From Schistosoma mansoni (lineage: Eukaryota; Platyhelminthes; Trematoda; Strigeidida; Schistosomatidae), in the NCBI RefSeq assembly GCF_000237925.1, contig NW_017386057.1, forward strand, positions 248,001 through 312,000: 64,000 bases of DNA. Reading direction: 5' to 3'. The first letter of the stretch is position 1, and every line of letters starts with the position of its first letter. Shown here in pieces: positions 51,353 through 62,430 of the stretch. Below the pieces are notes generated by a model. That model was not told the DNA's origin. It saw nothing but the letters and a program-made list of their open reading frames with translations, and ran no database searches. The translations under genes and the position numbers were made by a program.

Positions 51353-52383
51353 AGCTCTCTAATTTTCGTTGTTAGCTACCAACCAACAGTTTATTAACCC
51401 AATTAATATTCAATTTACAAGTGAAAATCCTCCAAGTGTAATGTTACTGTTCCTACTTTTTTCCCAGTTTCATATTTATGTTGGAAAAAATTAAAAATAG
51501 ATCTTTTTCTTCTTCCAAAACTTAATTTCTATAGGTAGAGAGACTAAGAAAGAAAAGAAATGAGTATGAATGAAACATATTAAACAAACAATTTCGATAC
51601 ATGGAAACAATAATAATAATTTTCAGAATATTACATCAATTATCTGCTTTTCCCTTTAGAAATGTAGTATAAACACTCTTCATATTCTTCGTACTTGAAT
51701 GAAAATAAGGAATACATTTATCCAATCAGAACGAGGAAGAAAAAGACTCAGGAACACATATACACACAAACATAGGGGTAGAAAATACAATGAAAACCAT
51801 TTATATTTTTAGTGGAAAGAGAAGAAAACAAACTTACATGGAAATACAATAAGGAATATCAATCCCCTATCACGATAGGCAAGACTAGTAACATAACTAA
51901 TATAACAAATAGATAGCTTAATGAAAACAATCAAATCTTCATCTATCTTTTAGTTACCTATTCATCAGTTGGTTCATTTTTTTGTCATTCTATAGCTGGA
52001 GACAAAAATGATGCAAAATATCAACTAGGTAATGACATCATATAGATAGATATACATACGATGTTTACAGTTAAATGTTTATTGAAAAAAATTTTTTTTA
52101 CAAATAAAAGGAATTATACATAATTATAAAACTGATTGCCGCAAATCAATGTTGTTAAATGTATCAATATGTATAATTGTACTTTAAGTTATTACATTGA
52201 AAAATCAACGATAAAACTTGAAAATTGGTTTATAAATGGGGCAAAACAACAAAACACAATGACACAAGTATAAATGGCTTGTGTTAAGTTTTAAAATTAA
52301 CGCATGATTCATAACTTTTTTTAAAAAAAAGAAATTATATTTTGGAACAAAAGGTATTAATTTATTTCAATTTTCAAAGTTGA

Positions 52384-52446
52384 ATTCACGAGTTAATCTA
52401 AGGTAGACCATCATTGAAAATCTGGAAGCATTAGACGGCTGTCGTA
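52384..52446 (-). repeat. SINE 3' fragment
   Basis: Plus strand reads GAGTTAATCTAAGGTAGACC, CATTGAAAATCTGGAAGCAT and TAGACGGCTGTC, the reverse of the 3' third of the hammerhead SINE. It stops at the ribozyme cleavage triplet (GAC on plus, GTC on minus) apart from a few bases. Confidence 0.65.
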
Positions 52447-53348
52447 GTTTGTAAATTTTCTAAAGCTTACACTGGTCATTAAATGAATAGTAACCACAGT
52501 TATATTGTCCAGTTTCTGGTGTTGATTTTATTCTGTTAGTCTGGACTTAGGTTTTTTATATTTGATTCTCTCTAGTAATATTTATTTTTAAGGGGAATAA
52601 TATTATTCATAAAGTTATAACCAGTATCACTGAATATCATAATCAGAGAAGCAACCACTGTAATTTGATCATGTTATGTAGTTTGATAATCATATTATAA
52701 ACCAAATGATTCCATGAAGCTTGATCAATTTATACTATTTATTTTCCAGGAAGAATCAAAAGGACATTTTCGTGAATAAGCCCAACAAATTACCATGTCG
52801 TTCCATTAGACTTCTAAGAAATCAGACTGTTTCCTAACAGTCATCATTTGTTTCTTCTACATAATACATAAGTGTGGTATCTTATTAAAAAAATTCAACT
52901 TATTTGGGGAAAATCGTCAGATGGAATGATTAATTTATGTAAGAAAAACACCTGAAACATTCGAAGCATTCTCAACTGATGAATTTTGTCCCGGTTAGAT
53001 AAATGTGCTTTCTAGTTAAACATATATTAGCAATTGGGCAAATACTACAAAGTAAAATTAACTGACTTTAAAGTTTACAGGAAAAGTAGTGATATGTGAA
53101 AAAGATGTATTTGGAAGTGAACTACACCTCGACCAAATTCTCTAAAATTATATCAGGAATTATCTTAATCAGTTACCTTGAATTTTGTAAATGCAGATTC
53201 ATAGTCTTAATTATCATTATCAGCACGAAGTGTTAATGAATCTTTAAAACTATGCTTTCTAATATCTGAAACATTGATGATATTTCTAGTAATATAAATG
53301 TCATTGAATAAGGTTCGATATGATATTGTTAGTGTAATAACATTTAAT

Positions 53349-53520
53349 TTTAATAGTTAAAATCATGAGTCGATCTAAGCTAAACTACCACTGAAAACAT
53401 GAAAGCACTAGACGGCCGTTTCATACTAATATGGTACTCCTCAACAGTGTGTATCCACAATACCACACGTGTGACTCGAAACCAGGACCTCTGGTCTCGT
53501 GCGCGAATAAATTCAACTAT
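53349..53520 (-). repeat. Hammerhead-type SINE, moderately decayed
   Basis: Plus strand reads GAGTCGATCTAAGCTAAACT, GAAAGCACTAGACGGCCGTT, TCATACTAATATGGTACTCC, TCAACAGTGTG, TCGAAACCAGGACC. On the minus strand this is stem I CACTG, core TTGAGGA, a weakened stem II, TGAAAC, GGCC, GTC and TAGTGC. One invariant core base (C3) is changed. Confidence 0.75.
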
Positions 53521-54354
53521 TAGAATTATTACAATCTCCACAAATCATTCTGACAAAAATAATATTTAAGTTGTATATAGTTTCGTATAAATTATACAGT
53601 AACAGTCACCTAAGAAACAAGAATACAATGTAATACAATTGATTAACAAACTATTATTTCAATAGGATCTTTACTGAAATAAGTCGATTAGTTAATAATT
53701 GCAAAACACTATTGAGTAATTATCTGACTGAAAAACCTAAGTAAGCTGTATGATTATTCGTAAATAATAATAAGTACTTCTAAGTTAAATGATATCAGTT
53801 CGTTTTAATTTGTTCATTTAAGTAATTATTCAAATAATTTGTCGTTGAGATAAACGTCATTTAAGGTAAAAGAATTGAATATAGCAACAATTAGGGATTA
53901 GGACTAAAAATAATTTAGTTCACTAACACTGTATGGTAGTGCACAACTGAACATAGAAATCAGTTTGGTAAAGAATCAAGATTTTCTACCCATCAGTAGA
54001 CATGTATATGCAAATTTCGAATTTCTGAAATTGCTTTTTTAGATCTGAGCATTCATTATCGATTGTTATGGTAAAAGCTATGATTGTGACTACGAAAGAT
54101 CAGCTCTACTAACAATGGTCTGCATACTTCTAAAATCAATAATGAATGCCTACCTAAAAACCAATAATATTATCTGATTTAAAAATACTTTAGTTCAGTA
54201 AGTTTCAACACCAAGGTTGGACGTGATATTCTCAAATAAATCGAGCATTTGTTGGAAAGTTTATAATGATAAAATAATTGTATTTTTGTGGTATCTTAAT
54301 GTATAGAAATTTGGACTGTTGACGTTTCTTGACTTAATGTAAGTCACTTCTTCG

Positions 54355-54554
54355 NNNNNNNNNNNNNNNNNNNNNNNNNNNNNNNNNNNNNNNNNNNNNN
54401 NNNNNNNNNNNNNNNNNNNNNNNNNNNNNNNNNNNNNNNNNNNNNNNNNNNNNNNNNNNNNNNNNNNNNNNNNNNNNNNNNNNNNNNNNNNNNNNNNNNN
54501 NNNNNNNNNNNNNNNNNNNNNNNNNNNNNNNNNNNNNNNNNNNNNNNNNNNNNN
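54355..54554. other. Assembly gap, 200 N
   Basis: Exactly 200 N in AT-rich DNA; upstream exons of the MNX-type gene could be hidden here. Confidence 0.99.
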
Positions 54555-55068
54555 TTTTAAATGAAAAAAACCGCACGCATACAATATGTCAACAAAGTAA
54601 CCAATGAGTATAGAGAATATTATGGATGCATTTATGGGGATAAAAATTTTTTTTCTTATTTTCTTTCCCCCTGTCTACTAACTAATCATTTCTGAAATTA
54701 TACAAATGGTAGATTATGCCTGATTAGTTTCATACAACCTGTTTGTTCATTTGTCAATACTGTTTTTTTGTCTCTAGAAATTTCTTTTTTTTTTATCAAA
54801 ATAACAAACAAATGAATAAGAATGAAACGTGATTTGAAAATTTGAAAAAAGAACAAAAACTTCTTTTAGAGGGAATAATTTAAAAGATAAATTACCATAC
54901 ATATATGAAGAATGATTCTATGGTTTGATTTCATTTACAGTTTTAAACTAATTAAAGGTATAAAGATAAATTTTTCAAGTGTTCATTCATCCAATATTGA
55001 AAATTAGTCAATCTATATAGTTTGTACATGTAGGCATCCATACATATAAACATATACACATGCATACA

Positions 55069-55087
55069 TATATATATATATATATAT
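55069..55087. repeat. (TA)n microsatellite
   Basis: Short TA run ending a CATATACACATGCATACA stretch. Confidence 0.85.
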
Positions 55088-55929
55088 TGGAAAGTAAACA
55101 GATTTGATGAGCTTAGTATACATTTTTCTTCAATTCAAGACATACTATCAACTTATTGTGGTTGCTTAATATCTTTCTTATTTTTTCTTTTTTTCTATCT
55201 TTCATTTTATAGTTAATTTAATATGGAATGTTTACTAATGAAAGAAAATGAAGAGTATTTTACTTTAGTCCCAAACTAATTGGTTTATACAAAAAAAAAT
55301 AACTGTAATTAAATTCAGTAGGCAAATAAGGGTAGATGGTGAGAAAGATATATATATATATAATTTAGTTAGGGGAAGTTAATCGACAGTCAAAACTAGA
55401 TTAAGTTCTTATTTCTTTTTTTGTAAAAAGAGTGACAAAATAGACGAATTCACAAAATGAAAGAAGATTGATTGTTGTTGTCAACGTATAGTTTTCATCA
55501 GTTGACGCAAACCAAATTTTTCATTACTGCCCTCTTTACTCATTGACTATTACGGCAGAATGAATAAATAGAATAAATTATTATTTACCTGACTGCATAA
55601 CAAAAAAAAACGAAATTATTTGAAGTTTTCTACCACTTAATTTTCTGTTTAATCAATGTTAGTTAAAGCCCTTATGATTTGTTTCAATGGTCAATTGTTT
55701 AAATGAAGTGTATTTCTCTTAAAGTTTTACAATTAGTGAGTTATATATACATAAATATGTAGTTAAATAATCTAACTGAAAATATTGTAAATTACTTAGC
55801 TAAATTATCCACATATTACCCTCTTTTAACAAAAAGGGAAATGCCACTTTTTATCTTTGTTTTTAAATATATTTATATAGAAAGAAAGATGAGTAAATAA
55901 ATTCATTTCTATAAATGAAATATATAACT

Positions 55930-56170
55930 GATATTCATTACAAATTGATAACACTTGGGGTGGCACTGAAGACTGAGAAACACTGGACATTTCTCTCAAT
56001 GCTAGTTTGCAACTACTTAGCAATGCCCATTCACCAAACAACCTGGAGATTGCACTCAGGACACTGAGGTCTCTTCAGGATCACTGGGTTTATTGATGTG
56101 CTGTTGTACGTATTTCAAAACATAGTAATTCCTTCCGTTGAGGTCAGATGTGCTCAGAGTGAAATTGATG
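55930..56170. repeat. Unclassified GC-richer fragment
   Basis: A minus frame reads LFGEWALLSSCKLALREM and SSVSQSSVPPQVLSICN. The composition differs from the flanks and hints at a transposon or retroposed piece, but there is no recognisable domain and no second copy in the window. Confidence 0.3.
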
Positions 56171-58059
56171 TTATTATCATCTTGAATGAATTAATTTGGA
56201 AATGTATATTGAATACAATTAATTAAAGTATATGACATTACTGATAAACGATACTAACAAATCTTACTAACTGTCATTATAGTATATCAAATGCTTATAA
56301 TTTTTTATTTTGTAACAATGACTTTATAAGAGTTTACTGTATAAATTATAATGATAATTATTTTAAATTGTTTTTAACAGAAGAGAAAAAACATCTTTTC
56401 AAGGAGTATACATCTAAATGGTAATATTAATTATGATTACAAGAAATGTTTAATTATCACAGCAGAAATTGTTTTTCTTCTTTACCTTTTGGGAAAGAAT
56501 ACTAAGTTGAATACTTGAAACCAGTCAATGATCGTTGTTTGAGAAGTGGTGAATCTTATGGTTTACGATAATGAGAAAATCATATGAAATATCAGTGTAT
56601 AAGGTATTCGGCAGTGAACATTTGGTCTAAGTGTTTCTACTGTTGTGACTTTACATAAGGCCGTCACCGATTGGTTATGACTTTATAAAATAAGAAAGCC
56701 GTATGCCAATTCGCTACGATTTTATGTCCGGCTTTTATCACGTGAGTTATCCGCTAATCAGAATACCACGAACAAGTGAGAAACGGAAACTCAGTGAAAT
56801 ACTTTTTGTTGAGAATTCTATATTGTACCAAAAATATAATATTGAATAAAGCTAATTATAATAAGGCGAAATGGTATCATAATAATCTATTCATAATTAT
56901 GATCTAAACTTGACTGATTACATTGATCAAGATTATTAGTAATAAATAATAATTTTGATTTATTTTGAGACATTAAAAAAATCTGGAACTGAAATTTAGT
57001 AAGATTATTTATGCATATAGATATTCATTAAGTAGTTTACCTTAGATTGTGAGTATAATATCATTTTTCCAACTAATTACTCTATGATAACATTTTTGAT
57101 TAATTATTTGAATTCAATCCGTTCAAGTGATATATCCTCTTAAATAATGTAACAGTATCAAAACAGTAAATCTGCAAATCATTAAGGAAAGTAATTTGTG
57201 AACCCACCAAGAAGTCTATTCAAACATAATTATTTTTAACTTGACAATAAGAAAATTTCATACACATAGTTTCCTTAATTATCATGGAGAGAACAAAAAT
57301 AAGGTTTGGTGAGGAATAATGTGAATGAATAAACTGTGACGGTGGTCTACATAATTTAAAGTTAACTCGAACATAAGGGTAGGAGTTCCCTATGCGAAAT
57401 GAATTTTATCGGTCTGGTCCCTGATGAGTCCGTCTATGCATGGTGCTGAGGAGTCCTATTTTAAGATTAGACAATTGTCTAGTCATTTCTAGTTTACATT
57501 GGATACCATACGAGACAGATTTGTGACAGATATTACCTAAATAATAGATTATTCTTCACAAAACTCCTAAGTAAATAACAAGAATAGGTGACCATACAAA
57601 ATTCTATGAATAGAACAAAACAATCATTCCTCTCAGTACTTATCATGTGATCCATAAAATCAACATACTGTGGAACTTCTCAGTAATTAATCCTTTACTT
57701 AATCTACTTTGTTTTAATTCACAAACCCATTCACAGTGGGTGAAAATATCTGTTGATATGATGTACAACTTATTGCAATCTAAAGGTATTATATGATATG
57801 ATACTACTTGATATCACTCAATAGGTTGTAGTCACCCGACAAACTGGAGGAGTTCAAACAGTAGAAAATGATTAATGACATTTTCAACACTTCTCTAATA
57901 ATATTTATCATCTCTGAAAATCCAGATTCTGGTCCTGAGGATATAACTTCCAGCTTCAAGTTATTTTTATTGATTTCATATATAACGTAACCGGTTTTTT
58001 AGAGAACAATTTTTATATACTTCAGTACCGGAGATAGTACGGAGATATTATTTTGACTA
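56171..58059. other. No gene recognised; possible SINE scrap at 57380-57500
   Basis: AT-rich. At 57421-57434 CTGATGAGTCCGTC and at 57443-57455 GCTGAGGAGTCCT resemble hammerhead cores of both types, followed by TAGACAATTGTCTAGT, suggesting a decayed SINE. Confidence 0.35.
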
Positions 58060-58175
58060 GAACCAGTAATACTCCTCACTGAACCTAATCGCACGACGTG
58101 ATAATCATTAGAAGATTCAACGTACTGGTAAGAAGATTAACACTTTAACCACTATGCTACCGCTTTAGAGAAACG
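58060..58175 (-). repeat. tRNA-like SINE head remnant
   Basis: Minus strand: GCGGTAGCATAGTGGTTAAA (A-box-like) and, downstream, ACGTTGAATCTTC (B-box-like), then GGTTCAGTGAGGAGTATTAC. Low similarity to the hammerhead SINEs. Confidence 0.4.
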
Positions 58176-58540
58176 CTATTCTTTGCTCAAAACTACCTAT
58201 AACGCAGTTTACTGCCCTTAATTCTGTCTCATAATTCATGTGTACTTAAGACTGTGATATTTTCCTCCCAATATTCTCTATATATGACGTAGAATCTGAA
58301 TCAATCCATGTGAATTATTGAATCTGTGAAATTTGAGTAATAAAGTTGTGATTCTCAATATGTGACAAATTTATTTCGTTTCGATAGTGTAATAAGAAGA
58401 CGAAGATTATCAGAACTATGTGATATATTAGCGCAATACACTTCGAACAATCTGATCACACATCTACATGTTAAGAACATTTATATATAATAATAAAAGG
58501 TCAACTAGACTGGAAATGGGGGATAATAGGAGACAAGGAC

Positions 58541-58562
58541 AATAATAATAATAATAATAATT
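58541..58562. repeat. (AAT)7 tract
   Basis: Trinucleotide run just before the SINE start; a similar tract follows the SINE. Confidence 0.9.
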
Positions 58563-58565
58563 GAG

Positions 58566-58907
58566 AAGTGAGAAGCAGTGACCAGTGGAGTTCAAACCAT
58601 ATCTGTTGTGAGACAATCGGTGATCGGTTGCTCAACTTCGTGGATCAGTTGAAGTTAGACATTAACACCACCGGATGCCGGATCAGTGGTCTATCGGTTA
58701 AGGGCTCTGTCTCGAGACTGGTAGGTCCTGGGTTCGAATCTCGCTCGCAATGCGGGATTGTGGATGCGCACTGCTGAGGGTTCCCATAATAGGACGAAAC
58801 GGCCGTCCAGTGCTTCCAGGTTTTCGATGGTGGTCTAGCTTCAATTGACTCACGCTTTCAACTACGAAAATACTAAATCTCCACAAAACCCCTTCTGATA
58901 ATAAATA
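58566..58907 (+). repeat. Hammerhead-type tRNA-derived SINE, full length
   Basis: Starts AGAAGTGAGAAGCAGTGACC and continues TCGTGGATCAGTTGAAGTTA, TCAGTGGTCTATCGGTTAAG (A box, about 58683), CTGGGTTCGAATCTCGC (B box, about 58728), the hammerhead at 58768, TGGTGGTCTAGCTTCAATTG and the end CTCCACAAAACCCCTTCTG. About 340 nt, flanked by (AAT)n on both sides, and placed inside the inverted-repeat element. The best copy for defining the family's length. Confidence 0.88.
58768..58813 (+). ncRNA. Hammerhead ribozyme motif, one core base changed
   Basis: Stem I GCACTG pairs perfectly with CAGTGC (58808-58813). Core reads CTGAGGG, so A9 is G; stem II TTCC/GGAC has lost a pair; GAAAC, stem III GGCC and cleavage triplet GTC (58805-58807) are intact. 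Activity is likely reduced or lost. Confidence 0.78.
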
Positions 58908-58943
58908 TATAATAATAATAATAGTAATAATAATAATAATAAT
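58898..58943. repeat. (AAT)n-rich tract at the SINE tail
   Basis: ATAATAAATATATAATAATA and following AAT units; overlaps the SINE end. Confidence 0.8.
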
Positions 58944-59216
58944 GAGAAAACAATTTGAAACCTAATCATTCGGGCTAATAAGCTAATACTGCCAGGGTAG
59001 GTTTAAGGTGAGAACAAACTGTTTTTGAATACTCAAAGGGGGTTTGAATTTTCGTATGACTAAGGCTTAAATAAACCTCAGTATACTCTCTTTTACACTT
59101 TTATACAACACCACAAAAGCCGAGTTAAGTATATGTGTGGTCAGATTGTTAGAAATGTATTGCGCTAATTTATCACATAGTTCTGATATTCTTCGTCTTC
59201 TTATTACACCATCGAA

Positions 59217-62158
59217 ATTTATCAAAGGAACTAATTGGTTTGAATTTCTTATTTCGTTGTTATATTTTAAAAATCCTACAGAGTTAAACTCTTACATAAT
59301 ATTCGAGTTTTAATAAGTACTATGATATCCTTATAGACTTGGACTAAACAACCGATGAGTCCAAATTTCAGAGCTTTACCTACGGCTTATCATGTTCCTC
59401 TAACTTGACATCGTAATACTCCGCTAGTTGAGAATAAGTGAATGGAATATTTCGATGTTACTAAGAAAACTAACAACGAAATGGAAACATGAAACTGATT
59501 GATTGCAAAGTAGATAAATTGAACTGTATACCTGCATACTAGTCATTCCTTTTGGAATACAGCTACTATAAATAACATCGTTACCATCAAAATACCATGG
59601 ATATTTCGTAAGTATTCATTAATTTAAATTTGACGAATTACAGACATAGGAACTTAAAATGTTATGTATACTGAAATTTATCATGAATATCCGATATGAA
59701 GTCAAATTGATGAACTTTACTAATTATGAGACTTTAACCAATTTCACTGTATATTAAAATCAGTTAACAAAAATTCACTTTCTGTGTGTGGGTTTATGTT
59801 TACTGGGTTTTCAAATAACTAAATTATTATCATCTACGATTCAAACAATAATGAAATTTTATGAAAACCTAAATTTAAAACAATCAAACAGTAAATCCAA
59901 ACGTGACTGTTCAACGATATTACACTAGCTGCAAGATCAGTTTCCGCATTTTGGAAAACAAAAAACACAACAACGCTTGTAATGAAATGCAATCTAGAAA
60001 TAAAAATGACAATATACACATACTGATTTGATACCAGTTCACTATAGAAACAAATCAATACTTTCTTGTGAATTAAATTACCTAAAGTCATTCTTTGGTG
60101 TTGAGTTATTGGTTCAAGATATTTTTATTGCAAAATAATTAAAGTAGTTCGAAGAACCAAGACCTAAGGATAGCGATAAGTTCATTATGATCCCTCTGAG
60201 AAATTTACAATAATTCTTTAAAAATGGAACTCGCTGTTGTAATGCCTTACTTGAGAAATACATATTTACTTTGCTTTTCTAGTAACATCAAATTAAACTG
60301 CTTCTGTGATCACATTTAATATAAGAAGTTTTCCTATTCCATGTTCGATGTCATTATTATAAACAACACAAATTTTTAACCATCTATACTTTCAGATACT
60401 GAGATTTTATTATTTGCCTACCTCATCCATTTACAAGAAAATCTAGTTTAGAGATACCAAACAAATGAATTAACTTAATCGAATTCTTAGTATATCAGCT
60501 TGTCACCAACTTCATAAATTAACTTTGACAACTGTCCTTAAAATTATTGTATAAAATTGTTCAAATTCTATGTACACATATTATATATCCATTGGTTTCA
60601 CTGTCAAATGTCTGAACTAGTCATAACGAAAATATTTTCATTGGGTTGCTATGGTGACATCTGATTGTCTACTTAATTCTGTGAGCGCACACATACACTT
60701 CATTCTATTTTATTCTTGCTTTAGTTCTTGTTCTCTTCTGTACTGCTTATCATTTACTCAATTTTTTTTTAAAAACATTTATCCAATGTTTCATTCAAAC
60801 TACTTTCTCACTTATCTTATAGAATAAAATTTGCACTCATTAAATTCAAACTTTTCAAAATTTCAATTTTTGAAATGTCTGTTAAGGTCAAAAATTTGCT
60901 CATGTAACCTTGGTTTTTTTATATGAAGAATATTAAATAAACCATAAACAAAAGAAATAATTACAAATGCATGCTGTAAAAATGAGAAAAAAATGGTTGT
61001 CGAATCAATTTGTCTTAATTTTTATTCGTTTCTCTTTGTTGTTTGTTTGTTTTTTTTTTTAAAATTCATAACAGAAAATGCATTTTTGGTTTAAAAAAAC
61101 TTCAGCATAAAGGAAGGAGGGATTTCAAATAAATTGGGTAACTCCATATTATTTAAGAAAAGAAAAAAAATCATTTCCAAATTAATTGAAATTTAGCATT
61201 TATCATCGTCATCATCATCATTTCACTATCACATTGATCATTATCATAATTATTCTAGTCATGTTTAATCATGCATGTAATTAACTATGATTTGTTGATT
61301 AAACAATAGAAGGTAACTTAGCATATTTGTGAGTATGAAAGCACAAATACATGTACACTTACACAAATACATATAAACACACATACACAGGGGTAAATAA
61401 AAGCATATATATATATCTATATATTGTCAACGTGAAATGAACACTTTCTTCGCTTTTAAACAAAATTCAATGTTTTAATATATTTTTAATTAATTATTGT
61501 TTTCACCGTTTCTTCTACTATGGATGAGTACAAAGAGAGAAATGAAAAAAAGAAAAGAAGTGAAATCTGAGAAAAAAAAACATTGTGAGAAAGATTATTA
61601 AGGACACAAAGGAATTCATGAATAATTGATTGACTGATTGATGTAAAATTAAAGTTTAAAAAAATAAAAATGAATTAAAATAGAACGCTCTTTTTCTCTA
61701 AAACAAGATTTTTGTACTTCCTTTGATGATGACCTTATTTAAACATTTAATTATTATTCTGTGGTAGTCAATCTTATATTGTATATTTTATTGCGTAATG
61801 TTTATTTATGTATTCTTCAATTCATTTTAATTTTGTCTGATAATTTATTTATGTTAATAACTTAGTGATAAAAGAAGAAAAAATTATTAACTGTAAAATT
61901 ATTCGGGTCAAGTGTGAATCTATAAATAATTACTGATCCTGAATGTGTGTGTGTGCAAATGTGTGGGGGGGGTGAGGAAGTTTTAGTAACATGTATTAAC
62001 AAATTATTTTAAAATCGAATGATATTCATCTATGAATTTTATCGAATATGACATAAAAAAGTAGAAGTTAATGAATAGTATTTATCAATAAAGAGGTTTG
62101 TAGAGATTATTCCCTGTGTTATTGACTTCATGCACTGACTTATGTTACACATTCATTT
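59217..62158. other. No gene recognised
   Basis: AT-rich with poly-T/poly-A patches (61030-61060), a short ATC-type run (61205-61222), and TA tracts near 61404-61425. No exon-like conservation on either strand. Confidence 0.5.
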
Positions 62159-62430
62159 TAAAACTAGAAAGCACCAGAAGAACTATTTGCTCATAATAAT
62201 GGTACACCTCAGCGTCACAAGACAAGCCCTCACATGGAATTCTGAAGGCCTAAGGAGAAGAGGAAGACCAAAGAACACTTTACGCCGAAAAATGGAGACA
62301 GACATGAGAAGAATGAAAAGAAGTTGAATAGAACTAGGAAGGAAGGTCCAGGACAGAATGGGTTGGAGAATGCTGGTCGGCGGCCTGTGCTCCATTGGGA
62401 TTAACAGGCGTAAGTAAAGTAAGTATGATA
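62159..62430 (+). mobile_element. SR2-like (RTE clade) LINE, extreme 3' end
   Basis: Encodes [37 protein letters not shown], then after a stop DRMGWRMLVGGLCS, the C-terminus of the RTE protein, followed by a GTAAGTAAAGTAAGTA tail. An extra stretch of about 30 nt lies after the LRKAP segment. Very short 5'-truncated copy, as is common for target-primed retrotransposition. Confidence 0.85.

Larger units (their letters stand above)
47848..52383. other. No exon recognised; decayed SINEs only
   Basis: This stretch should hold an intron or upstream exons of the MNX-type gene, but no segment with recognisable MNX N-terminal motifs was found. It holds the SINE remnants listed at 48385, 50535 and 51236. 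Confidence 0.45.
58380..59216. repeat. Inverted-repeat element with 84-bp arms
   Basis: Left arm 58380-58463 is the reverse complement of right arm 59133-59216 with six mismatches in 84 gap-free positions (93%). Both arms end outward in TTCGAT/ATCGAA and similarity stops there. The 669-nt interior holds the SINE at 58566-58907 and (AAT)n tracts. No coding capacity is seen. This is the form of a MITE or foldback-type non-autonomous DNA transposon, later hit by a SINE; flanks include AAATTTAT on both sides but not in exact contact with the arms. Confidence 0.8.
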
